From the NCBI GenBank assembly GCA_964523945.1, contig CAZGBU010000067.1:1-11446 (forward strand): DNA of 11,446 nucleotides. Direction: 5' to 3'. The position numbers and the translations under genes are program-made. The stretch comes from CAKTOF01 sp964523945. Lineage in GTDB: Bacteria; Bacillota; Clostridia; Oscillospirales; Oscillospiraceae. Shown here in pieces: positions 5,704 to 11,446 of this stretch; the first letter of the stretch is position 1, and each line of letters opens with the position of its first letter. The notes beneath the pieces are model-generated. The model was given only the letters and a program-made list of their open reading frames with translations, was not told the origin of the DNA and did not search any database.

Positions 5704-6429
5704 ATGAAAGCATACACCTCTATGCAGATGCTCGAGCTGCTCGAGTCGCGCCGCGAGATCCGCAACGTCATGGGCAAGATCTCGCACGACTACTCGGTCA
5801 AGCAGGAGGCCGCCGTCTACGAGCGCTACTGGTCGAAGCGCGACGACGTCTGCCTCGGCCTGAACAACGGCTACTACCAGGGCGCGGCCGCCGTCAAGGG
5901 CTACTACGACGCGCTCGGCGAGGAGATCGCGCTCTCGTCGGCGCTGATCCAGAAGAAGTTCCCGGACGCGCTCGGCGACAAGACTGCCGAGGAGGTCTAC
6001 GGCGTCGGTATGATGACCTATCTGCCGTTCGAGTCGCAGATCATCGAGATCGCCGGCGACGGCCTGACCGCCAAGGGCCTGTGGAACGTCCGCGGCTCGT
6101 ACTGCCGCCTGACCGGCTGCGGCCCGATCGCCTACTGGACGTTCGGCTGGGCTGCGGTCGACTTCGTGCTCGAGGGCGGCGAATGGAAGATCTGGCACAT
6201 GCAGCTGCTCTACAACATCAACGCACAGTGCGGCTCGCCGCTGACCGACGCGCCGAAGCAGTACGATCCGATCCCCGAATTCGCCCCGATGGACGAATTC
6301 AAGATGCCGGAGCCGAACGTTCCGTGCACGCTGTTTGAGACGTACTACCCCGACCGCCCCGCTGCGAAGAGCCCGCCGGCCCCGGTCCCGTATGAGACGT
6401 TCGAGCAGACCTTCAGCTACGGCGCGTGA
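5704..6429 (+). CDS. SnoaL/NTF2-like protein, first of three
   Basis: This 241-residue protein has no signal peptide or membrane helix, so it is cytosolic. The SnoaL-like (nuclear transport factor 2-like) fold covers about residues 8-170. It comprises an N-terminal helix block (LLESRREIRNVMGKISHDYS), a cone segment with GYYQGAAAVKGYYDA, and the final sheet IIEIAGDGLTAKGLWNV...GWAAVDFVLEGGEWKIWHMQ. A Pro-rich tail of about 70 residues follows. Known catalytic members of this fold include polyketide cyclases, scytalone dehydratase and the bile-acid dehydratase BaiE, so a dehydratase or cyclase acting on a bulky ring substrate is possible. The His kept in the two downstream paralogues is Leu107 here, and Tyr/His/Asp residues at 28-30 remain. 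The gap to the next gene is 14 bp. Function is unknown. Confidence 0.85.
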   Translation: MKAYTSMQMLELLESRREIRNVMGKISHDYSVKQEAAVYERYWSKRDDVCLGLNNGYYQGAAAVKGYYDALGEEIALSSALIQKKFPDALGDKTAEEVYGVGMMTYLPFESQIIEIAGDGLTAKGLWNVRGSYCRLTGCGPIAYWTFGWAAVDFVLEGGEWKIWHMQLLYNINAQCGSPLTDAPKQYDPIPEFAPMDEFKMPEPNVPCTLFETYYPDRPAAKSPPAPVPYETFEQTFSYGA

Positions 6430-6443
6430 AAGGAGGAGAGCGC

Positions 6444-7220
6444 ATGTTTCAGGAATTCAACAAGGATTACACGGCCGACGAGATCCTCTGGCGCGCATAC
6501 CAGCGTGAGATGATCGCAGACACGGTCGGCCGCTTCGTCAACTACTGGGGCAACGGTGAGACCGCCCGCGCCATCGACGAGCTCTGGGTCAAGGAACCCG
6601 AGCATCAGAAGACCGCCTCGTTCGGCACGAATATCGGCTATTACGTCGGCATGCCCGAGGTCGAGCGCTATCTGGTCTCCGAGCTTGAGCAGCGCCAGGA
6701 CAAGACGCTCGCCGAGTTCCAGGCCGCCCGGCCGGAGAAGGGCTATACGGCTGCCGACCGCGGCCTCGGCATGGTGCGCCAGCACTCCGCCACCACCCCG
6801 CTCGTGTACATCGCCAACGACGGCCAGACCGCCCGCATGCTGGTCTATGACCTGGGCCTGATGGGCGTCGGCCATCCCGACGGCCGCGGCGAGACGTTCT
6901 TCCAGTTCGGGCTGCTGTTCCTCGAGTTCGCGCTCGAGGGCGATGCGTTCAAGATCTGGCACGTCGTCTCCGAGCACGACTTCACGATCCCGTCCGGCGT
7001 CAACTACAACGAGACCCCGACCATCATCACCGATCCGAACGACCCGTCGAAGTGGGAGTTCGGCGACCCGACGGTCAAGCGCGAGGTCTACAACAACGTC
7101 TTTGGCTGGGAGTATCTGTTCGAGGATATGCCCAAGCCGTACAAATACTATGATGAAGACATGGGCTACGGCGCGAACGGCAAGGTCGGCCGCAAGTTCT
7201 ATGAGCGCATCTATAACTGA
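6444..7220 (+). CDS. SnoaL/NTF2-like protein, second of three
   Basis: This soluble protein has 258 residues. ATG 6444 is preceded by AAGGAGG, and in-frame codons upstream are not needed. The fold is recognisable from the helical N-terminus (DEILWRAYQREMIADTVGRFVNYW), the GYYVGMPEVERYL segment, and the last strands TTPLVYIANDGQTARMLVYD...FGLLFLEFALEGDAFKIWHVV. It ends with a C-terminal extension of about 80 residues rich in Tyr, Asn and Pro. His114, in RQHSATTP, lies nine residues before the end of the strand that carries the catalytic His in SnoaL-type dehydratases. The KIWH motif (170-173) is shared with the first gene. It may form a heteromer with its neighbours or act on the next intermediate. 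No activity can be assigned from sequence alone. Confidence 0.85.
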   Translation: MFQEFNKDYTADEILWRAYQREMIADTVGRFVNYWGNGETARAIDELWVKEPEHQKTASFGTNIGYYVGMPEVERYLVSELEQRQDKTLAEFQAARPEKGYTAADRGLGMVRQHSATTPLVYIANDGQTARMLVYDLGLMGVGHPDGRGETFFQFGLLFLEFALEGDAFKIWHVVSEHDFTIPSGVNYNETPTIITDPNDPSKWEFGDPTVKREVYNNVFGWEYLFEDMPKPYKYYDEDMGYGANGKVGRKFYERIYN

Positions 7221-7234
7221 GGAGGCGAGACGGA

Positions 7235-8143
7235 ATGAACAGAAATCTCTCGTTTGAGCAGCGCGTCCACAATGTGCTCGCCGGCCAGAAGGTCGAGGAG
7301 CTCAAGGCGCGCCACGCCTATCTGCACGGCATGGACTGCGGCCGCGAGGAATACGGCTGGTTCTGGCTGCGCTCGGACAATTCCACGTTCGGCCACACCT
7401 TCGGCCGCATGATGGGCTTCCGCGAGCTTGTCCCGGCGCATTTTGACGATCCGCTCGACCCGCGCTCGATGGATCTCGACCCGGACGACCGCCTGGTGCA
7501 GCCCGGCGGCATGGGCGAGCTGCCCGAGGGCGGCCCGTTTGCCACCGCCAAAAACCGCCCGAAGCGCACCGACCGGCCGACCAAGCTCGCCGACATCTTC
7601 GGTGAGTTCGGCCTGTACGGCCACAACTGGAAGGGCACGTTCTCGGCTTCGTGCCATGTGCTGGCCTCGCCGGTCATCGAGGTTGCCGACGACGGCGAAT
7701 CCGCCCGCTCGTTCTACCTGACGCCCGGCACGATGATGAACGTCATCGGCTACGGCGGCGGCCGCAACGGCATGTGGCTGTGGGAGCGCTACGGCTCCGA
7801 CTTCGTCTACCGCGACGGCCGCTGGTGGTGGTTCCACGAGCAGGTCTGCCCCGACATCGCCGATCAGTACGACGGGTCGAACTGGGCCCACGACCTGTAT
7901 GAGAAATACGTCGACGGGACGCTCTCGGTCGGCAACTGCTCCGGTCCCCCGGTCTCCGGCGTGTCCGACCTGCGCCAGGTGCACAACGACATCTCAATCA
8001 TCCAGACCGTGCAGGACACGGTGCCCTGCCCCGAGCCGTACGAGCACCTCGACGAGGCGCATACCTATTCGCCCGGCTGCGCGGACTACAAGAACACGCA
8101 CATCTATCCCAGCGAACAGGGCTTCGGCGATTACGCCTGGTAA
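7235..8143 (+). CDS. SnoaL/NTF2-like protein, third of three, long form
   Basis: With 302 residues it is well over the roughly 150 of a single SnoaL domain. The N-terminal half is diverged: it keeps the starting helix (VEELKARHAYLHGMDCG) but carries an inserted Asp/Pro/Gly-rich stretch (about 70-115). The C-terminal sheet is clear: CHVLASPVIEVADDGESARS, then YGSDFVYRDGRWWWFHEQV. His141 occupies the position of His114 in the second protein, and a WWWFH motif (197-201) replaces KIWH. The C-terminal tail (about 210-302) has several cysteines and prolines. There is no signal peptide. AGGAGG at 7220-7225 and a 14-bp gap place it in the same transcript. Two terminators follow, so this is the last gene of the unit. 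Confidence 0.83.
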   Translation: MNRNLSFEQRVHNVLAGQKVEELKARHAYLHGMDCGREEYGWFWLRSDNSTFGHTFGRMMGFRELVPAHFDDPLDPRSMDLDPDDRLVQPGGMGELPEGGPFATAKNRPKRTDRPTKLADIFGEFGLYGHNWKGTFSASCHVLASPVIEVADDGESARSFYLTPGTMMNVIGYGGGRNGMWLWERYGSDFVYRDGRWWWFHEQVCPDIADQYDGSNWAHDLYEKYVDGTLSVGNCSGPPVSGVSDLRQVHNDISIIQTVQDTVPCPEPYEHLDEAHTYSPGCADYKNTHIYPSEQGFGDYAW

Positions 8144-8162
8144 GCCGTATCTTCGGCATTGC

Positions 8163-8180
8163 CCGGCCGCCTGCGGCCGG
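8163..8180. repeat. Small hairpin after the SnoaL-like operon
   Basis: CCGGCCGC (8163-8170) and GCGGCCGG (8173-8180) form a perfect 8-bp inverted repeat with only 2 bp between. No T-tract follows. It could stabilise the 3' end of the mRNA. Confidence 0.4.
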
Positions 8181-8203
8181 TCGTGCACCCACCCCCCAGA
8201 GGC

Positions 8204-8239
8204 GGGCGGCGGCGCTGGAGCGCCGCTGCCCGGTTTTTT
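8204..8239 (+). terminator. First terminator of the SnoaL-like operon
   Basis: GGGC-G-GCGGCGCT (8204-8216) pairs with AGCGCCGC-T-GCCC (8219-8231), including one G-T wobble. CGG and six T (8234-8239) follow. Confidence 0.85.
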
Positions 8240-8247
8240 GCAGAATA

Positions 8248-8281
8248 AAAAGCCCGTTCTGCCGCAGCAGAACGGGCTTTT
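8248..8281. terminator. Bidirectional terminator between convergent operons
   Basis: A perfect 15-bp stem, AAAAGCCCGTTCTGC (8248-8262) and GCAGAACGGGCTTTT (8267-8281), surrounds a 4-nt loop CGCA. T-runs on both strands let it stop the SnoaL-like operon from the left and the lexA operon from the right. It is 14 bp from the stop codon of the rightward neighbour. Confidence 0.93.
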
Positions 8282-8294
8282 CAGCGCGCCGGCG

Positions 8295-8810
8295 CTATGC
8301 TTTTTCCAGCTTTGACAGGTCGGGCACCGGGCGGAAGCGCATCAGCTTGGCCCCCAGCTTGTAGACCGGCTTCTCGATCCGTTTGTTATAGTCGTCGGCC
8401 ATGATCGGGTACATCGAGAAAAAGTCGCGCACCATGCCCTGCAGCTCCTGCACATTGGCGTCGTGCTCGCGCTGGTCTTCGGTCAGCTCCACGTCGGCGC
8501 GGCAGACCAAGCCGGCGGCAAGCTCGTTGAGCTGCGAGAGCGCGTCGAGCCGGCGCATCAGCTTGCGCGTGGACAGGAACTGGTCGCACGCGGCCGCGAC
8601 GGCTGCGCCGTCGGCCACGAGCACGCCGTCCGCCGCGAGCGGGCGCAGCTCGCTCATCCACTTGCGCACCAGCGGCAGCACCTTGTCGAGCTGGCGCTCG
8701 ATGCGGAAGCGGCGCTTGTCCAGCCCCGTGTAGACAAAAAACAGCACGATGATCGCCACGCTGAGCACCAGCAGCAGCACAATCGTCACAGACTCGAGAA
8801 ATTGCAGCAT
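8295..8810 (-). CDS. Single-pass membrane protein co-transcribed with lexA
   Basis: The protein has 171 residues. Residues 8-28 are one membrane helix (TIVLLLVLSVAIIVLFFVYTG), immediately followed by DKRRFRIER. The positive-inside rule therefore puts the C-terminal 140 residues in the cytoplasm. That part is mostly helical and charged (LDALSQLNELAAGL, ELTEDQREHDANVQELQGMV). It ends in DDYNKRIEKPVYKLGAKLMRF, which loosely recalls the last helix of LemA proteins (YN..i..fP...a...gF). I would not assign LemA on that alone. AGGAGG precedes ATG 8810, and the gene starts 18 bp after lexA with no terminator or promoter between, so it should rise with the SOS response. Small single-pass proteins in SOS units of other bacteria (YneA, SidA, ChiZ, DivS) often block division. 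That role here is only a hypothesis. Confidence 0.8.
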   Translation of the reverse strand: MLQFLESVTIVLLLVLSVAIIVLFFVYTGLDKRRFRIERQLDKVLPLVRKWMSELRPLAADGVLVADGAAVAAACDQFLSTRKLMRRLDALSQLNELAAGLVCRADVELTEDQREHDANVQELQGMVRDFFSMYPIMADDYNKRIEKPVYKLGAKLMRFRPVPDLSKLEKA

Positions 8811-8828
8811 AGAAGCCTCCTGCTTTCG

Positions 8829-9404
8829 TCAGTATTCGCGGATGACGGCCTTGACCCGCCCGAGGATGACGGCCTCGCGCCCGTCGATCGGATCAAAGGC
8901 CGGGTTCTCCGGCATCAGCCAGACCTCGCCGCCGGTGCGGCGCAGCCGCTTGACTGTCGCCTCGTCGCCGAGCAGCGCGACGACGATCTGCCCGTTGTCG
9001 GCGTCGGGCTGCAGCCGGACGACGACCTTGTCCCCGTCCAGAATCCCCGCGCCGATCATCGATTCGCCGCGCACGCGCAGGGCAAAGCAGCCGTCCTCGC
9101 CGTCCCACGGCAGGTAGCCCTCGATGTTTTCGACGGCGAGCACCGGCTCGCCCGCGGTGACCATGCCGAGCACCGGGACGCGCCCCGGCCGCGCGGCCGG
9201 CAGCGAAATCGCGCGCTTTTTCTGCTCGTCCATCTGGATGCGGCCGTCGTCGCGCAGCCGCTCGAGGTGCCGGTAGACCGACGCGGTGGAGCTGAGCCCG
9301 ACCGCCGCGCAGATCTCGCGTACCGTCGGCGCGTAGCCGTTGCGCCCGGTAAAGTCGCACAGAAACTGAAAGATTTCCTCACGCTTGCTGCTTGTGCGCG
9401 GCAT
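8829..9404 (-). CDS. lexA: LexA, SOS-response repressor and autoprotease
   Basis: LexA represses DNA-damage genes and cuts itself when it meets RecA filaments. At 191 residues the length is typical. The winged helix lies at residues 1-65 (REEIFQFLCDFTGRNGYAPTVREICAAVGLSSTASVYRHLERL, with wing GRIQMDEQKKRAI). The cleavage site Ala84-Gly85 is in VTAGEP, catalytic Ser115 is in RGESMIGAGILDGD, and Lys152 is in EATVKRL. All residues needed for autocleavage are present. ATG 9404 is chosen because AAAGGAG precedes it and MPRTSSKREEI is the normal N-terminus; upstream codons in frame run through the promoter. It has its own promoter with an SOS-box-like dyad, so it should be autoregulated, and it carries the downstream membrane-protein gene with it. 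Confidence 0.97.
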   Translation of the reverse strand: MPRTSSKREEIFQFLCDFTGRNGYAPTVREICAAVGLSSTASVYRHLERLRDDGRIQMDEQKKRAISLPAARPGRVPVLGMVTAGEPVLAVENIEGYLPWDGEDGCFALRVRGESMIGAGILDGDKVVVRLQPDADNGQIVVALLGDEATVKRLRRTGGEVWLMPENPAFDPIDGREAVILGRVKAVIREY

Positions 9405-9444
9405 CCCGATCGCTCCTTTCGCGGCGCAGCCGCCTGTTTGGTTC

Positions 9445-9473
9445 AGTATAGCACACCGCGCCGCATTTGGCAA
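9445..9473 (-). promoter_or_regulatory. lexA promoter
   Basis: On the - strand: TTGCCA (9473-9468), a 17-bp spacer, and TATACT (9450-9445) with TGTGC before it. The leader is about 35 nt. Confidence 0.8.
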
Positions 9474-9484
9474 ACATTTGTTTT
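9471..9484. promoter_or_regulatory. SOS-box-like LexA operator
   Basis: Read on the - strand the site is AAAACAAATGTTTG, which matches 11 of 14 positions of the Bacillus-type box CGAACRNRYGTTYC, including the AAC-NNNN-GTT core. It overlaps the edge of the lexA -35. The outer CG pairs are missing, so the strength is uncertain. Confidence 0.6.
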
Positions 9485-9488
9485 TCGG

Positions 9489-10364
9489 TCACGGGGCGGG
9501 GTGGGCGCGTCCGCCGCCGCCGAAGCCGCCCATCGCCGGCGGCGCGCCGACGAGCTGCGGCGCGCCGAACAGGCTGCGCAGCCACGCGCAGCACAGCGGG
9601 AACCAATGCGCCGTGTGCGGGTGCTCCGCGCCGCCGAGGGCGGTTGCGGCGGTGCCGAGGCTGCTCGCGTGCTCGCCGTGGGCGAACGTGTGCAGTTCGA
9701 AGGGAACCTCATGTTCGGCGAGCCTTTGACAGAAGGCAAGCCCCTGTTCCACCGGGATCGCGCCGTCGTCAAAGATCGTCCAGAGGAACGTGGGCGGCGT
9801 GTGCGAGCCGACAAAATCGGCCGTCTCCGTCTCGGCCAGTAGCGCGTCGACCGGACGGCCGCCCGTGAGCATGGCCGGCATATCGCTCTCGCGCGCGATG
9901 CGCAGGCTCAGCGCCGGGTAGCCGAGGATCAGCGCATTCGGCCGGATCGCCTCGGCGCCGGCGCCGGCGCGCGCATGCAGGTCCGCCTGCGGCCACATGG
10001 TGCCGAGCGACGCGCTCACATGGCCGCCCGCCGAGAAGCCGGCCAGCGCGATTTTGTCCGGGTCGATCTGCCACGCATCCGCCTGCGCACGCACGTGCGC
10101 AACGGCCTGCGTCGCGTCAACAAGCGGGTTCGGCCAGACGGCGCGCTCGCCCGTGCGGTAGCGCAGCACGAACGCGTCCAGGCCCTGCGCGGCGAACGCG
10201 AGCGCGACGGCCTCGCCCTCGGTGCGCGATAAAACGGCGTAGCCGCCGCCGGGGCAGACGATCACTGCGGCGCGGCGCACGCTCGTCCCGGGAAATGGCG
10301 CCCAGGTCTGGCGGAACGCGTCGAGCTTCGCGCCGCCGGGCAGCAGGATGGTCTCACAGATCAT
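9489..10364 (-). CDS. Alpha/beta-hydrolase, esterase-like
   Basis: This 291-residue cytosolic protein has no signal peptide. The fold marks run in order: the oxyanion-hole loop VIVCPGGGYAVLS (35-46), the nucleophile elbow GFSAGGH with Ser111, an acid in TIFDDGAIPVEQ (Asp199 or Asp200), and a His in FAHGEHASSL (most likely His232, or His229). This layout matches the BD-FAE/acetyl-esterase-like group, which hydrolyses short acyl or feruloyl esters on sugars, but the substrate is not determined. The C-terminus is an unusual Gly/Pro-rich tail (about 272-291). ATG 10364 has AAGGAG nearby and lies 11 bp inside the end of the upstream radical SAM gene, so the two are translationally coupled. No terminator is visible before lexA, so some read-through is possible. 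Confidence 0.9.
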   Translation of the reverse strand: MICETILLPGGAKLDAFRQTWAPFPGTSVRRAAVIVCPGGGYAVLSRTEGEAVALAFAAQGLDAFVLRYRTGERAVWPNPLVDATQAVAHVRAQADAWQIDPDKIALAGFSAGGHVSASLGTMWPQADLHARAGAGAEAIRPNALILGYPALSLRIARESDMPAMLTGGRPVDALLAETETADFVGSHTPPTFLWTIFDDGAIPVEQGLAFCQRLAEHEVPFELHTFAHGEHASSLGTAATALGGAEHPHTAHWFPLCCAWLRSLFGAPQLVGAPPAMGGFGGGGRAHPAP

Positions 10365-11256
10365 GGGTTGGCACTCCTTCCAGTGAAGAAAAATCGGGAA
10401 TATACGCCGCGGAAGCGGCGGCAAAATCCTGCACAAAGCCGGTCCGGATGCCGCACAGCTCCGCCCACGAGCGGACGGCGGCATATTCGTTCTCATCGAC
10501 GCGGCGGTCGAACGGCGGCTCCATGCCGGGCATCGGCGTGTACTGGCACATCAGCGACAGCGGCACCGTGCCGGGCGCGAATGTCTCCGCGAACCATTCC
10601 ACGCAAGATAGCGAATTGTCCACGCACCCGGGCAGCACCAGATGGCGCACCATCGTCCCGCGGGTCATCCGGCCCTCGCCGTCGAAGCGGGCCGGGCCGG
10701 TCTGGCGGACCATCTCCTCGATCGCGGCGCAGGCGACGTCGGGATAGTCCGGCGCTGCGGACAGCCGCGCGGCCAGCGCGCTGTCGCGGTATTTCAGGTC
10801 GGGCAGGTAGACGTCGACGATGCCGTCGAGCCGCCGAAGCGTCTCGCGCGTCTCATACCCGCCGGTGTTCCAGACGACAGGAACGGGCGGCTTCGGGTCA
10901 AGCGCCTGCAAAATCTCCGGCAGGAAGTGCGTGCCGGTGACGAGGTTCAGATTGCAGCAGCCCTCTTCCTCGACCAGACGGCGGAAGATGGCCCGCAGCT
11001 GCTCCACGGTGACCGGCGCGCCGAAGCCGCCGGATGAAATCGCCGCGTTCTGGCAGAACCGGCAGCCGAGGCCGCAGCCGGAGAAAAACACCGCGCCGGA
11101 GCCGAACGGGCCGGAGATCGGCGGCTCCTCCCAGAAGTGCGGCGCAGCGCGCGCCACACGCACCCCGGCGCCCATCCGGCATGCGCCGGGCCGGCCTGCG
11201 CGGCGGTCGGCGCCGCATGCGCGCGGGCAGAGATAGCAGGCTGCGTAATCGTCCAT
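10354..11256 (-). CDS. Radical SAM protein, PFL-activase-like
   Basis: This 300-residue protein has the radical SAM cluster motif CGLGCRFC (Cys61, Cys65, Cys68; CX3CX2C) in FFSGCGLGCRFCQN. These three cysteines bind the 4Fe-4S cluster that cleaves S-adenosylmethionine. An N-terminal Cys set (C7, C10, C14, C26 in CYLCPRACG...GAC) is typical of the PflX/COG1313-type proteins annotated as putative pyruvate-formate-lyase activating enzymes. The core continues through NLNLVTGTHF, PVVWNTGGYE, DVYLPDLKY and VRHLVLPG, as in that family. ATG 11256 is chosen because AAGGAGG sits just ahead and MDDYAACYLCPR is the family N-terminus. No glycyl-radical enzyme is present in the window, so its target is unknown. 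It forms an overlapping pair with the hydrolase gene. Confidence 0.9.
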   Translation of the reverse strand: MDDYAACYLCPRACGADRRAGRPGACRMGAGVRVARAAPHFWEEPPISGPFGSGAVFFSGCGLGCRFCQNAAISSGGFGAPVTVEQLRAIFRRLVEEEGCCNLNLVTGTHFLPEILQALDPKPPVPVVWNTGGYETRETLRRLDGIVDVYLPDLKYRDSALAARLSAAPDYPDVACAAIEEMVRQTGPARFDGEGRMTRGTMVRHLVLPGCVDNSLSCVEWFAETFAPGTVPLSLMCQYTPMPGMEPPFDRRVDENEYAAVRSWAELCGIRTGFVQDFAAASAAYIPDFSSLEGVPTHDL

Positions 11257-11314
11257 TGCGGCGCCTCCTTTCGACGGCGGCAGGCCGGGCAACGCGACCT
11301 GCGCAGGTATGATG

Positions 11315-11343
11315 ATGATACCACAACCGGCGGCCGGCTGCAA
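11315..11343 (-). promoter_or_regulatory. Promoter of the radical SAM/hydrolase pair
   Basis: On the - strand: TTGCAG (11343-11338), a 17-bp spacer, and TATCAT (11320-11315) with an extended TGG. A 5-bp inverted repeat GGTAT/ATACC (11306-11322) covers the -10. The leader is about 55 nt. Confidence 0.6.
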
Positions 11344-11372
11344 GCGGCAGCCGGTGTTTCGCCAAAAAGCGG

Positions 11373-11401
11373 TTGATTTCCACGCGGCGTTGTGCTATAA
11401 T
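11373..11401 (+). promoter_or_regulatory. tRNA promoter
   Basis: TTGATT (11373-11378), a 17-bp spacer, and a perfect TATAAT (11396-11401) with TGTGC before it, ending 10 bp before the tRNA. This is the strongest -10 in the window, as expected for a stable-RNA gene. The rest of 11344-11411 shows nothing else. Confidence 0.85.
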
Positions 11402-11411
11402 CCACCCATAC

Positions 11412-11446
11412 GCGGGTATAATTCATCGGTAGAATGCGACCTTCCC
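11412..11446 (+). tRNA. tRNA-Gly (anticodon CCC), 5' part only
   Basis: The sequence reads as a tRNA 5' half: acceptor strand GCGGGTA, then TA, D stem ATTC/GAAT around loop ATCGGTA, G26, anticodon-stem strand CGACC, then TT and CCC at the anticodon position (11444-11446). The window ends exactly there. The acceptor and D arm are those of glycine tRNAs. The 3' half is outside the window, so the anticodon is inferred from position alone. Confidence 0.85.

Noticed and set aside
8463..9842. 459-codon open frame on the + strand across the membrane protein gene, lexA and the hydrolase
   Set aside because: It spans three real genes on the other strand and both of their intergenic gaps, shows no domain, and has shadow composition.
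1..11446. CRISPR arrays, insertion sequences, integrases or attachment sites
   Set aside because: No regularly spaced repeats, transposase motifs or terminal inverted repeats were seen. The tRNA at the edge could be an integration site, but its 3' end lies outside the window.

Overview
The window is GC-rich, roughly two-thirds G+C by eye. Genes are tightly packed, Shine-Dalgarno sites are strong (AAGGAGG/AGGAGG), and nearly every gene start can be given an extended -10 promoter (TGn before the hexamer). The gene set is a BlaI/M56 pair, an ECF-type sigma factor, a LexA with a Firmicutes-like operator core, a serpin, and a radical SAM protein of the pyruvate-formate-lyase-activase type. Together these suggest an anaerobic high-GC Gram-positive, most likely an Oscillospiraceae-like gut Clostridium. 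An Eggerthellaceae-like actinobacterium cannot be excluded. This is inference from gene content; the window holds no taxonomic marker apart from part of a tRNA.

Left part (1-4086, + strand). A bidirectional terminator is followed by a two-gene unit: a sigma factor, and overlapping it by 23 bp a membrane-anchored serpin whose cytoplasmic N-terminus looks like those of sigma-coupled membrane proteins. Next is a BlaI-type repressor, with a near-textbook promoter overlapped by three half-sites of a dyad operator. The M56/BlaR1-type sensor that should follow is wrecked. It is frameshifted in a GC dinucleotide run, has lost its HEXXH protease core, and runs into an unrelated unrecognised reading frame.

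Middle (4102-5548). An aldo/keto reductase and a MerR-family regulator are divergently transcribed. Their promoters are back to back, and the reductase promoter has the 19-bp spacer with a perfect dyad typical of MerR targets. This is a self-contained, probably aldehyde- or electrophile-responsive module.

Centre-right (5550-8281). A regulator-rich leader and one promoter drive three consecutive genes. All three encode divergent proteins of the SnoaL/NTF2-like fold, separated by 14-bp gaps. Two strong terminators close the unit. This is the best candidate for an undescribed pathway in the window.

Right part (8295-11256, - strand). Reading leftwards from 11256 there is a radical SAM activase-like protein, an overlapping alpha/beta-hydrolase, then lexA with its own promoter and SOS-box-like operator, then a small single-pass membrane protein 18 bp downstream of lexA. 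The right edge holds a strong promoter and the first 35 nt of a tRNA-Gly(CCC) gene on the + strand.
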